DNA of 64,000 nucleotides from Amphirosellinia nigrospora (Eukaryota > Ascomycota > Sordariomycetes > Xylariales > Xylariaceae), in the NCBI GenBank assembly GCA_004123355.1, contig SCHM01000002.1, positions 3,941,569-4,005,568 of the forward strand, read 5' to 3'. The first letter of the stretch is position 1. The number at the start of each line of letters is the position of its first letter. Positions 24,310 through 35,930 of this stretch are shown piece by piece. Both the position numbers and the translations under genes were made by a program. Under the pieces are notes generated by a model. It saw only the letters and a program-made list of their open reading frames with translations, had not been told where the DNA came from and ran no database searches.

Positions 24310-25116
24310 ATGGCCGACATTCAAGAACTGCTCAAGAAGAAGTTTGGCGGTGCTGCCCCCGCCAGAACCGGTATGTCCATCCCATGTCTATGCTCATGTC
24401 ATGTCCGTGCCCGTGCTTGGCTGTGTGTAGACCAGCTCGTCACCGGCTCCGACAACAGCGCATACATCGTGCATGGCGAGGCTGACGATGGAACCGACAG
24501 GTGGAAAGGGCACGCCCAGACATAAGCAGAAGCGCAACGTCGCCCGCAGTGCCAACGACGATAAGAAGCTGCAAGCTACCCTTAAGAAGCTGAACACCCA
24601 GCCCATCCAGGCCATTGAGGAGGTCAACATGTTCAAGAGCGACGGCAACGTCATCCACTTCTCTGCCCCAAGGGTGAGTCTTGAGCCCAGCCGAACACAC
24701 AGCCAAGTCATACCCATCTTGATCGTCGCCGCTGTCGTTCTCTACTCATATGTATACGTACATGTCCACTAGCGCGCATACAGATGTTGTATTGCATGTA
24801 ACATGCTTACAAACGCATACAACATGGAACCCCACCATAGAGTAAGACATACTATCTCATACTAATAATGCTGCTTTATAGTCCACGCTGCGGTCCCCTC
24901 TAACACCTTCGCCATCTACGGAAACGGCGAAGACAAGGAGCTGACCGAGCTTGTGCCGGCATCCTCAACCAGCTCGGCCCCGACTCCCTCGCCTCTCTCC
25001 GCAAGCTCGCCGAAAGCTACCAGAGCATGACTAAGGACAACAAGGAGGGTGATGACGACGACGGTGATATCCCGGACCTAGTCGCCGGCGAGAACTTCGA
25101 GAGCAAGGTCGAATAA
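24310..25116 (+). CDS. EGD1: nascent polypeptide-associated complex subunit beta (BTF3/Egd1), two single-base gaps
   Basis: Exons are 24310-24370, 24501-24673 and about 24882-25116. The protein begins [14 protein letters not shown] and continues [14 protein letters not shown] and [13 protein letters not shown]. The NAC domain has [22 protein letters not shown] and then [14 protein letters not shown]. It ends in an acidic tail with [18 protein letters not shown] beta pairs with NAC alpha at the ribosome exit tunnel. Exon 3 is one base short at its acceptor (24881) if it is to open with Val-His-Ala, and one G is missing near 24958 where family sequence reads [14 protein letters not shown]. With both corrected the protein is about 155 residues, normal for the family. 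I treat the breaks as sequence error. Confidence 0.9.
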
Positions 25117-25887
25117 GATGGTCACCGCGACGCAGAACTCCTCGCATGACGTGGAATGCCTCCTTCCCGCCGAAATGACTTGACGAGAACATGGCATGGT
25201 GATCAGGCATCATATCGTGGATCCACGACTCGCAAAATGAATGGATGCGGAAAGGTACAAAAATCAAGGCACTGGGGGAATGACACAATTAAACAAAAAA
25301 CGAACCCTTAATTGGCATTTGATCTCGGGATCTGGACGTGGAGAATCTCTTCTCCGCTCCCACGTCTCTTCTTTCTCTCACACTCTCATGACACGGCATG
25401 GACGGATGGATTAAGGGGTCCTACAGAGGGAGTTTGGAAAAGCCTTGTCCTGGCATGTGAAGTTTTGTAGTTTTCCGTTCGTCTATTCGTACGGAGGTAG
25501 TTTTTTAAACCGGCCTTGGGCGATTAGATACGTCGTGTCCATGTCATCCCATCTGCCACGGACCATTGATGAAATGAATAAAAAAAATACAATACAAGAC
25601 ACATTGGACCCCGTTGTTTATTGTGCTTATTTCCCCTACGTCGAGGTTGCCTACCCTCGTTATTTACTTATGCGCTTACTTCCTGCACCGGAAACATCGG
25701 GCGTTGGTACTCGAGGGTTAATAGATAGCAACGACGCAGTGCTTGAATGTTGAATATATAACTAGGGAATATTTCCTGAATGCCCGTATTGCCAACGCTC
25801 TGACGGACATTGTTACCGACGTATATATATCTCCTTAATCCAGAAACCTAAACAAGAGAGCTTCAAGGTAAGTAAGCCCGGAAAATC
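25117..25887. other. convergent 3' region between NAC beta and Tad1
   Basis: The two genes point at each other and share this 770 bp spacer. No gene is seen. A-rich tracts near 25290 and 25580 may carry polyadenylation signals (AATAAA-like AATGAATAAA near 25575). Confidence 0.5.
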
Positions 25888-27611
25888 TCACAGCTCGAAA
25901 TCATCATCCCCCAAATTCCTTACCCACCCTTCAACGCTTCCTGCCGCGGCGTCCTTAGCCTCCCTGCGAGGGCCCAGGAGCGCACCATTCTTAACGTGCG
26001 CGTACGTGAGCCTTGCCGTGGTCTTCTCAACCAGCGCTTTCTCTGTTTCTATACTCGCCCCATCCCCGCGCCCAGCGCTTCTCGGATCTGGGCAATATTT
26101 GGTTGGTGAGTCGATGATGGGAGCAGACTCGCCACCTCGACGGCGAGATACCACGTCCGGCGCCGGCTTGCGAAGCTCGCGCCTCGGATATCTGCTGCCG
26201 AGGCTTTCCGGCCCTGGAGGACGCCGTTGAGGGTTGTTTCTACACGGTTCGAGGCTGTGTAGGCTGTCGAGAGGTTGCTTGGGGTTATTTTGATTTTGGG
26301 ACAGCACGCTGGAGTGGTGGCTGATCGCCGCGAGAAGATGAATTCGACATCTGTCGTCTCGATGCCAAAGGGGCGGAAGGCGTATCCGCCATGGTTCTGG
26401 ATCCCGTTTAGGGGCGCCATGCGGGCTGGTGCGCTGATATCTCCTTCTGTGCGCCGCCCGTCGGAGAATGCTCGTCGACACCCCGACGCGCTGTATTGCG
26501 CCGCCGGGAGGACGAGGGTCGAGATGTATGCGTGGTCCGGACTCACGAGGAGGAGGTCACGGAGGAGAGCAGGGACGTGCATTGGCGCAGGGACAGCTTG
26601 TCCGAGCACGACTTTGAGAGGGTCGGGGGCGCGTCGCCTCTGGACGGCTTTCGCCGGACGATGCCTAGTTGCGAGAAGTAGGCTCGGCCGGGAAGGGGAG
26701 CGTGTCTGCTTCTACTAGTGCGGAAGCTGAGGGGGGGGAGGGCCCAGGGTGTTGCGTCTGTCTGGGATGCCATCGTGAGCTCCATGCTTGCGTCTCCGCC
26801 TATGAAGATGTGAGTACACTACGTTAGATAGCGAGACGGGAGAGTTGGATAAATAAATAACTAAAATCCACTTTTGCGGGATTAGATACGTACAAGGAGC
26901 CTCGGAGCAATACATGTACAGCAACACATCACCCCTCCCGCAAAGGGCTGGCCATGCCAACCACCCCCGTCCTCGTCCTCGTCCTCGTCCATGTCCTCGT
27001 CATCGCCACGATTAGTCTCGCGAGAAGAACAGGAGCGAGTCTCGGCACGACTCCGTAGCCGTATGAACCCGAAGAGCTCTTGGACCCGCTTGCCAGGGCC
27101 CGGCATTCATCTAACACGAAGCAGTTGAAGGCCCGGATCGCCAGGACCTCGGCGTGCCAGTCGTGCAACACGTTACCCTGCGCCTGCGAGAGTTTTGACG
27201 AGGGGAGGCATTTCATGCCTGTTCTGCTCGTCGCTTGCTATCAGTGGCATGTTTTATATAAATAGGGGTGTATGTGTGTGGTGTAAGTTGGGGAGAGAGA
27301 CGTACGCCAGGGCGAGACAGGTTATCTTGCCATCTTTTTCTATCGGTTGGGTTAGTGATTGGTGTCATGAACCTGAATATTTAAAATTAATTTCAAGCAA
27401 GCTGGTTATCTTGATATCAAAATTTAAGAATTTCACAGAGAGAAAAATAGAGACAAAAAATATATCTAGGCTAGATACCTTCGGCAACAATGCCGCTCAG
27501 GGGCACCCATTCCCGGAGCCCATTATCTCGAATGACGGGTTTGCGCTTCGCTGGCAGCTTGTCAAATTCTTGCTGCACCAGAGATGCTATGAGGTCCGAC
27601 TTGGCGGTCAT
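25888..27611 (-). CDS. TAD1: tRNA-specific adenosine deaminase 1 (Tad1/ADAT1), four frame breaks
   Basis: Exons in transcription order are 27611-27479, 27339-27306, 27223-26894 and 26799-25888. Introns of 139, 82 and 94 bp have GT-AG ends. The start MTAKSDLIASLVQQEF is followed by REWVPLSGIVAEEKDGKITCLALATGMKCLP. The zinc and proton-shuttle motif HDWHAEVLAIRAFN comes next. The two cysteine motifs are YCSEAPCGDASMELTMA and LSKSCSDKL. The C-terminal helix is VKNGALLGPRREAKDA and the end GWVRNLGDDDFEL. The enzyme converts adenosine 37 of tRNA-Ala to inosine. Frame changes occur near 27070, 26945, 26553 and 26055; the ones I traced are consistent with one lost base. An Asp-Glu repeat in exon 3 is encoded by GAGGAC units. 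The gene is divergent from eL24. Confidence 0.88.
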
Positions 27612-27937
27612 GTCACGGAAGGCATGGTCATGTTATGCCTTTGACTTTACTGGAAGGACACAGGAGTAGGGGGATATGCATTAACTGGGGCCAATCCTCC
27701 AGCCACACACGAAAGCCACAATTTGCCATAGCGAGAGCGAACCGACCCTAAGAGCGGGGCTAGTGAGTTTTATCGGCTTAGTCATTCCAACCCACAATTG
27801 CACGCGCACTTTGGACTTTTCGAAATTCAAGCCAACGCCAGGTCTGTCATTGAGCCGCCTCCCTCCAAACTCCCCAACATCACGACTTTACTAACCACAA
27901 CAGCCGACCTAAGTTCTCACCGCCACCAACCGTCAAC
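27612..27937. promoter_or_regulatory. short divergent promoter between Tad1 and eL24
   Basis: Only 326 bp separate the two ATGs, so both core promoters must lie here. It contains one ACCCTAA (27745-27751), the reverse complement of a telomere-like TTAGGGT, on the eL24 side. That is a plausible telobox or Tbf1-type site in a ribosomal protein promoter. The pyrimidine-rich CCTCCCTCCAAACTCCCC stretch is near 27860. Confidence 0.6.
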
Positions 27938-28880
27938 ATGAGAACTTACGACGACTCCTTCTCTGGCCAGAGAATCTACCCTGGCAAGGTACATATAGAT
28001 ATGCGCCCACCCTTTTTCTCTGGGTGAAACGACCGTCACAACCGATCGCATCCGAGTTTTTCGTCATCGCAGCACGGTCTAGGAATTGGGAGGGATTGGT
28101 AGTGTCGTGAGAAGATTAAGAGGGAATATTGAAGATTGGCATGCCAGGAAGACCCGACCGACCGCTGCGATGCTGAGGCCGGTGTGATGACGTTGTGACG
28201 GTTTCTTCATTCATGTTCTGCCATCACTACATGAACTTGTGCTGATGCGAGGTCCGATTCTAGGGTAAGCTCTACGTCAGAGGCGACAGCAAAATCTTCC
28301 GTTTCCAGAACGGCAAGTCAGAGTCACTCTTCCTACAGCGCAAGAACCCCCGTCGCATCTCATGGACCGTTCTTTTCCGACGTCAACACCGCAAGGGTAT
28401 TACTGAGGTACGACATACCGTTCCTATCTCTCCGTCTCCCATCTTCCTCACCCACGCCTCGACAAGACGAAATGCAGTTGGCTGTTAGGTCGATCATGAT
28501 CTACATTTGCATTCTACAATTGCATCGAGAATGGAATAAAGCGCATCAGGAAACATGGGTATCTTTACGACACAGTTCACTGACACCCCTCACAGGAAGC
28601 TGCCAAGAAGCGTACCCGCCGCACCGTCAAGTCCCAGCGTGCCATCGTCGGTGCCTCGCTCGATGTGATCAAGGAGAAGCGATCCATGCGCCCCGAGGCC
28701 CGCTCCGCCGCCCGCGCCCAGGCCATCAAGGAGAGCAAGGAGAAGAAGGCCGAAGCCCAGGCTGCCAAGAAGTCCGAGAAGGCCAAGAAGGCCTCCGCCG
28801 CTAAGGGCCAGACCTCGCGCATCGTGGGCAAGCAAAGCGCCCGCGGCGCCCAGCAAAAGGTCCAGGCCAACACCCGATAA
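27938..28880 (+). CDS. 60S ribosomal protein eL24
   Basis: Exons 27938-27988, 28264-28407 and 28596-28880 total 480 bp and encode 159 residues. Introns are 275 and 188 bp, both phase 0. The protein starts [27 protein letters not shown], continues [20 protein letters not shown] and [10 protein letters not shown], and ends in a long Lys/Ala-rich helix. This is the standard eL24 layout (zinc-finger-like N-domain, basic C-terminal extension). It joins the large cytosolic subunit. The frame is intact. Intron 1 is unusually long for this gene set. Confidence 0.96.
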
Positions 28881-29788
28881 ATCAATAACACACAATGCGA
28901 ACGGAGTTTCTGATGAGCATTTTGATAATGGGAATGGTCGGTGGAGAGAGAGCCCTCGTGTGTGCGTGCGTGCCTGGTTGGTCGACCAGTGGATGACAAG
29001 CAATCGATGGCGGAATGGATGGACATTCTAACAATTATGTCTGGCGGCGTCTTGGGTGGGAATATTAAACCTCTGACTTTGTCATTTCGGCCTATGAATC
29101 AACCAAAAACATGAAATACATCTCTCGGTTTTTGGGGGGATTTGCATGAAAAGAAAATAACACGCCCGCGTCTCTCTCTCTCTCTCATAGGTATGAGAGA
29201 GGGTCTGCTCCCTGGTAGCTCGTGAAATGCTAGCATTGTTCCCTGATTTGACTTGATCGCTCCTTGTTCATATGGTGTCCGTCGGTTTATGAGTCTATTG
29301 CCCTCAAATGCGACTATCCTAGGCTTCTCAATTGGTCGTTATATGGACTCGCTCCCTACCGATAAATATCTATACTTCATATACTTATGTGGTTGTACCT
29401 ATCTTAGTCAAATGGCGTAGTCACGATAAGTCTACAAAGCGGATTGTATGAGGTGATTTCCTACTCGTAGCACGTAATTAAGCCCATGATACGGCGCAAA
29501 ATAGCTTCAGTACTTAGTTGTTCATTACCCCTATTCTCCAGAGGTCGAGGAATTTCGGACGTTGATACGTCGATCAATACTGAGACACATGGTACCGAGG
29601 ATAATAGCGTGATGATCAATTTGGATTCATTTAACTTTTTTTATTTCATTATGTCCTCTATTCTAATTTTATGACACATCTATCTATCTCTCTAGCCAGC
29701 CCTGTCCATCTATCCACACCAACACCTATATTCTAGGGAGGAGAGGAAGAGAAGGAGGTAAGGAAGAAGAGGAGGAAGAAGGTGACCT
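28881..29788. other. convergent 3' region between eL24 and peroxiredoxin
   Basis: No gene is seen. A CT dinucleotide run lies at 29172-29187. The AT-rich stretch at 29480-29690 and the A/G-rich tract at 29735-29785 are the likely 3' ends of the two transcripts. Confidence 0.5.
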
Positions 29789-30468
29789 TCATAGAACGGC
29801 GAGGACGGCGTCGACGCCCGAGACGCCGACATCGCCGGCGGGCTCCTTCTCGGCGTAGACGACCTTGCCGTTGTCGACGACGATGGCGTACCGGGCGGTG
29901 CGGGGCCTAGGGTCCAGCCTAGGGTCTTGCTGAAGGCGGCCTCGTTGTCTGTGGCGAAGATCTGTGTGTTTGTTTTATTAGTTTCATCACTGTATGATCT
30001 TTATATATATATTTCCTGATAGAAGAATGGTTGGAGGGAGACGTACGATGGACTCATCCTTGATGCCGTTGGCCTTGCCCCAGGCGGCCTGGACGAAGGG
30101 TCGTTGAAGGCGATGACGACGATGGTGTCGACGCCCTTGGCCTTGAGCTCCTTCAGCTTGTTGATGTAGCCGGTGACGTGGGTGACCTGGCAGGTGGGGG
30201 TGAAGGCACCGGGACGGAGACGAGGACGGCCTTCTTGTTAGCGAATTCTGTTTTTTTGTCACACAAGACGAAATTAGTTATTTAATCACTTGCGTAGTTG
30301 GTAGTTGTAGTTGGTAGATAGGTAGAATGGGGATTCGGTTCATACCGGCGCTGGCGTCGAACTTGGTGGGGATGCCGCAGGCCAGCACGTCGCTGGTCTC
30401 GGGGTCGGCTTGACGTAGAGGAAGCTCACGTCGGCGGGGAAGGCATCACCAGCTTTGAGGGCAGACAT
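29789..30468 (-). CDS. Prx5/Ahp1-type thioredoxin peroxidase, four single-base gaps
   Basis: Exons in transcription order are 30468-30346, 30247-30047 and 29961-29789. The protein starts [19 protein letters not shown] and includes [14 protein letters not shown]. Exon 2 carries the peroxidatic cysteine motif ([16 protein letters not shown]) and [17 protein letters not shown]. Exon 3 gives [18 protein letters not shown] and [14 protein letters not shown]. Such enzymes reduce hydroperoxides with thioredoxin. The frame breaks in exon 1 (near 30411), twice in exon 2 (near 30213 and 30100) and in exon 3 (near 29906). Each time one C or G is missing from a short run. The corrected length, about 166 residues, is normal. 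Four identical-type lesions in a conserved small gene point to sequence error. Confidence 0.9.
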
Positions 30469-32253
30469 CTTGGCGGGTTGGTATTGGGTATGTAGTGGGG
30501 TGGTGGGTTGGGTATCTTTTGGCTTTTAGAATGGGAGAGAAAGAAAGAAAGAAGAGGCCAAGTTTGTAGGACAAGTGCAGTGCCGAGACTACTTATATAC
30601 CTAACAGGAACGATGAGAGATGGTGGGGTTTTGTTTTTGGTTCGGCTTTCTTATAGCAAGTGGGATGTAATACGACAGAAAATACAAATACCTACCTAGC
30701 CTACTACTTACCTACCTTGCCTACTACTGGTTTATGCACGCACGAGTAGAAATGATGAATGAGGGAAGGGACCCCTTGGATTAGGTGTTATCACGTTATC
30801 TACCACGTACAGCATGTATGTGCTACCAGCCCCAAGAGGAGGCGGGTGCGGTGGTGTGCTTGAGGGCTGGCAAGTGCATCATGGCGGGGTCTGGAGGAAG
30901 CTTGGTGGGGTTTGGCTTTTTTTTTTTTTGGGCTTGCGGTTCTTAGGTAGGAGGAGCGAGACAACAAAGAGGCAGCATGTTAGGGTACAGTAAGGCGGAC
31001 TGAGTTGTGGACTTTGACTGATAATACTTGAGAGCAAGAGGGGGGTGTCCATCAAGGTTCTTCTCTCCCCCTTTCCCCCTCCATTCTATCTTAGGTACCT
31101 ATCCCTCTTACAACTACCTAAACAACTAACCTACATACTCTTTTTTTTTCCCGCGGGCGGCGGTGAGTAAAAAGGAGAACAAGCCCGGGCACCGGAGCCG
31201 AAACCCGAGCCATCCGCACCCGCACCCGCAACCTGATACCTGATACCTGGGGTCTGTTACGGAATGCGACGAATAATGCAAATCATCGAGACATGGAAGC
31301 TCATGGAAACCTTAGCCGGCCTTATCTAGTCCGGTATTCGTCGTCGATCTTTGGGAGACATACATACCTTACATACAAAAATACATGACTTGCTTATGGA
31401 ATTGAGTTTCATCGGCTTACTCGCCATGCAGATATAATTGCCTACCTAGGTACGAAGCTACCCCTCTCGGGCGGTCGACTAGGCTATCCGCGTACCGAGG
31501 GGCAATCACATAATACCGCGGCTTTTTACGTGTGCGATGATTTGTATTTCTTGGCTCGGAGTTAAATAAAGTATTAAGTCCTTTTTGATACACTCCGTGA
31601 TATAAAATCAATCATATCAATTGATTGAGTTGAATGTTCGACAGGCTCTGGAATGCTTTCTGTTCCTTTTGCCTTTTGTAACGCCAATTTCCCCTCCCCT
31701 CACTTAGTCTATACCCTGGAGAAGAATATGCAGGGGTCCCTGTGCGCACCTTTCCCGCACCTGTCACATGGAATACACCAGTTTCGTTCAAAGATCATCG
31801 CATGGCAACTATGCAGGATATAACGAGCGAATATATATAGTATGATAGCCCGCGGAAATGAAGAAACCTCAATGCCCATCTGGATGAGTCAGGCCAAATC
31901 CCGTGACTTGAAGCTCCGAGCAAATGCCGTCCGTCCCATTCGTTCATTCCCCGATCCCGCCACGCCCGAAACGGCATCGCGGGAGGCCGGTACTCACTCA
32001 CGGCATCGTAGGTGAAGGCAAATATGAGGAGTTGAGAGGCAATGTTGGCTCGAGAGGCGGTCACTCACATACCTATATAAGAGAGGTGCTACCTATCGTT
32101 TTAGGTAGAAGCTTAAATAATTACATTTGCCACAGACCGCATTGTTTAAGTCGTTTCCCCACTTAAGCTTCTCGATTACTTCATCGTGAACCAACCCCGA
32201 CTTTCACAGCTCATCTCATAGTTGATTTACCCACGACCAGAGAATCTTGCAAA
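30469..32253. other. 1.8 kb divergent upstream region
   Basis: No gene is seen between the peroxiredoxin (minus) and DUF1348 (plus) starts. It includes AGAA repeats near 30540, poly-T runs (30918-30930, 31141-31149), CCTACCTA-type motifs (30690-30725) and a CCTAGGTA element at 31445-31452. The minus-strand frame at 31795-32064 shows no domain. Confidence 0.5.
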
Positions 32254-32793
32254 ATGACCTCTTCCGGAGCTGCAAACGAGGGACGACCCCCTACCCACCC
32301 TTCACGGCCGAGACGGCGCAGATAAAAGTAAAAGCGGCACAAGACGCATGGAACACCAAGTACGTTCATTCCATCTCGGCACCACATCACACGCCTCATC
32401 ACTAACACTCAGCACTCAACAGAGACCAGAAAAAGTAAAACTAGCCTACACCCCGGACAGCATCTGGCGCAACCGCTCGACGTTCCTGCAGGGGCGTGAC
32501 GCCATCGCCGCGTTCCTGACGCAGAAGTGGGAGCGCGAGCAGGGTTACCGCCTGCGCAAGGAGCTGTTCGCCTTCACCGAGGACAGGATCGCCGTGCAGT
32601 TCTGGTACGAGTGGCACGACGCCGCGGGCCAGTGGTGGCGGACCTACGGCTCGAGGACTGGACCTTTGCGCCCGACGGGCTCATGCGCAAGCGCCAGATG
32701 AGCGGGAATGATGTCAGAATCGGGGATGGGGAGAGGTGGTTTGTGGACGGGGTCGATGTGAATTCGGTTGAGATTGGGGAGAGGCATTGGTGA
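32254..32793 (+). CDS. DUF1348 NTF2-like protein, three single-base gaps
   Basis: Exons are 32254-32359 and about 32423-32793. With one C restored near 32289 the N-terminus reads into [19 protein letters not shown]. Exon 2 continues [19 protein letters not shown] and [19 protein letters not shown]. Next come [37 protein letters not shown] and the end [14 protein letters not shown]. This is the compact SnoaL/NTF2-fold DUF1348 family of fungi and bacteria, about 155 residues, with no known reaction. Two further gaps fit a missing C just after the acceptor (near 32428) and a missing G near 32648. The TGA is at 32791-32793. Confidence 0.88.
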
Positions 32794-35700
32794 GTTTGGT
32801 TTGTTTGAGGATGATTGATAATAGGGGAGAGAGGTATAGGTAGTTTATGGGCGGGATTTGTTATTGTTATCTTGGCTGTTATGAGTTAGCTGAGAATACT
32901 CCGCTCGTTGTCGAAACAAAAATTCCAGAATTTCAAATGTGAGTGTGTGTGACTCTAGTATTCCTAAATAATGTTCATCACAAAGGTGCAGTCTAAGTTG
33001 TAATTCGCAATGCCAGTTCTCAGTACACTCCATTAAAAATCCACTTGAATTACATGCGAGGATTCTGGCGGAGATGCCATAACCAGCTAAATAATCAATT
33101 CTTCACGGTAAAATGACTCGTTATACGCCTCTCCTGTGTTTATGTCAGCACATCATCGTGTAGTCGAACCGAATATGCGCGAAGAAGTAGCTCATTTTAG
33201 TAGATGAGTAAAATAACAGATCAAGCAATCGCCATGTCATCATCATCTAGCACTTCAAACATCTACTTGATAGTATCCTAGACAGACACATGTTATAATT
33301 TGTACGCTCGCTATCAGAAATCGAGGTTATAACAAACGACCCAAGGTCTGCTTTCAACATGTGATAATCAAGAAAACACCACCGCGTTGTTTTGGACTGT
33401 ACCGATAACGTAACTTTGTATTCATCAATGGCACAGGACGCTTTTGATCATGCGTATGATTATTCTGTGCTAGGCTTAGTTCTATACGCAAGACATCTAG
33501 AACATAGAAGTGTTTCGCAGCTCTTGATAGGTTGCGGGGAACCGAGAAAATAAGAAGTGGTGTTCCTCGGAGGCAAAAAAACGGATCGGAGCTTGCCTGC
33601 ACACAGCTTTCTTTTCCTTACCGTTTGTCCTATGATCACACCCGTTGTCTTGCTCGTGCGGCTGTATGATGACTCAAGTCTTGTTCTGGGCAATGTTGAG
33701 ACACCAACCACTCAAGAGGACATGTGTGCTCCGCAACGCGAGAAAACGTGTTCGTGAAACTCGTATGCACAATACGAAGTGTCCTCCAAGTTCGTTATAC
33801 ATGATTTGCAGATGTTGAGTCAAGGGAAGAGACTTTCTCGATCCCATATAGCCTCTTCGTCAAATTTGCCTGAAATACCTACGGGGCAAAAAGTACTTGT
33901 CTCCATCACCGAAGAACTTATAAAATCCCTAGTTCCTTGTTTCCATGTCGTGAGACACGAGAGTTGTCCCAAGGGCCGATTATTGAAATCCAGGTTCAGT
34001 TCAGTTAGGTACCGAAGCGCCGGTACTATGAATCCCTCCTAACTTTTCGCTTATCTCTTAAATACGATCTAAATAGTTCCCTGCTTGTAATCTAAGCCCT
34101 CGTGCTGGTTACCTCAATAGCATGTAGAGAACACCAGTTACCATAATCCTACGCATCCTTGGTGCAATGCGTTTTCAGGGGGTTAGTCCGCGAGCTGGCA
34201 TCTGGCCGATGCTTTGGGGAACGGGACCTGAATGTCTTAGACAATAAGAGGCTATTGAAACCGCGTACGGCCGTATCCCGTCATCTGCGACAGTAACCAA
34301 CCGCCTCCCCCACAAGCTAGCTAATCCGCTCCAGGTAATCTCATCATGTCTTGCGTTACCTGTTCTAACTCGTACAAGTAACGTGGCTCAGGTGGCGCGC
34401 GTGACACGCCCTACCGGGTTCGCCTTCAATATTCCCACGTCCTTGTGTCCTAGTAATGGATCTATGACTAGCCTAAGGAACCGAACTAACCCCAGAGATC
34501 TTCGATCGGAACATACCGTGTGGCTTACCAACTGAGTGGATCGACTGGCGATCTAGGCTACGCTAAAGCAAGGGATGGTTTAGCTTGGCAGCGAGAAGAA
34601 CATACACGCTTAAGCTCCCTTGTTGTCTTTTATCCCTACATTACTATAACTTAGATTGAAATTTTGATTTTCACCAGGGTCCTTACCTACCTATACTTTT
34701 CCGGAATAGTCGCCACCTATAATCTCGTAAGAATACCTGGCTGGTAGGTTTGAATGGAAAATCTAGACAGACATATGTGTCAGGATGCCCATGATAACGC
34801 GTATAACGCTATCTTACACGAATCATGAATGCGGAAAAGTTCCGGAACGCCGGATTTGGCTGTGACGCAGGTACACCCGCACTCAGATCGGTTATCGTCC
34901 GTAATCCCTACCCAGATCATTATAACCCTTGATATGAAAAAGTGCCGGGAGAAGCATGACGCGTGGAAGGGTTTAGAGCGCCGAGCTATTGATGGCTTAG
35001 TGAGGTCGCCGTCACGGATTGAGGCGTGGATATCGTAAATGCGCGAATGATTCGAACCCATAACCGATCTAGTTTCCCTAGCTAGTTGAGCCTTCAGCTT
35101 CAGCTGTTACCGCTAAACGGAAACTATAGGCTATGTACTATCCATACCGAGTCATTGGGTTATATATATATATATAGCAGTAGCGAGGGAACCCTGCGTG
35201 CGCTTTAACCTAACCCAGGTGCTGCGTGCATTTTAAAGGGTTCTCGAATCAATATCTCGAGGGTCCAACTTTAGTCCGGGATCCCTCATTTTCAACTCGT
35301 TCAGTGCCGTGCTTACATTTCGTATCCCTTCGGAAATTTCTTTTGGTCGCCCACCAGGGCCGTCGATGTGCGAAAATGATTCAGACACTTTTTACACACC
35401 CGAGCTTACTCGGATACCATTGGATCGGGAACTTGTCTCGGGCCAATTTTATGCTAGTCAGTTATGCGCCGTTGTCTTGTTAGCCTTGACTAAGGCATCA
35501 AGCACCAGTTTTGATATGCTAGATTAGAATATGTTTCGCAACGGCGGCCGGCGCTAGCTGTTAGATGGTATCGTGTACACTAGATGAAAGCTTACATGGT
35601 GGTGTTGGCGCCCCATACGTATGTGATCGGAAATGCTTCTGGTGTATTTAATCTTTCGTCAGCCGCGTGGTGGCTCAAGACATATCTTCAAAATCTGGAT

Positions 35701-35930
35701 CTACACGTGAGTTTTCTGACTTGTCTTAGGCGGAGACCTCCTTCATGAACATCAAGATTTTGACACAGTCATACCAACTAGCGCTATTTAGCTACCACCC
35801 AGCTCCTACATTCTGGTCGTATATATCTCACACGCCGAGTCTCTCATTCCAGACAGTTGGGTCATACCAAATAGAACTCACCCTTATCTGGACAGAGCAT
35901 TGGTCCAGCTTTTCCCGAGTGTTTTGAAAT
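32794..35930. other. 3.1 kb gene-poor region
   Basis: No gene is recognised. It includes a TA dinucleotide run at 35161-35176 and a tRNA-like B-box on the minus strand near 35050 that does not fold into a tRNA. Frames on both strands are short and mixed. Base composition is uneven and somewhat AT-rich in 32800-34100. The last part is upstream sequence of the RGS gene. Confidence 0.5.

Noticed and set aside
28184-28245. C/D-box snoRNA inside intron 1 of eL24 (GTGATGA at 28184, CTGA at 28242)
   Set aside because: The flanks do not pair into a terminal stem, and the CTGA is better explained as the lariat branch site.
35041-35095. minus-strand tRNA near 35050 (GGGTTCGAATC)
   Set aside because: The T-stem does not pair and no acceptor stem can be formed.
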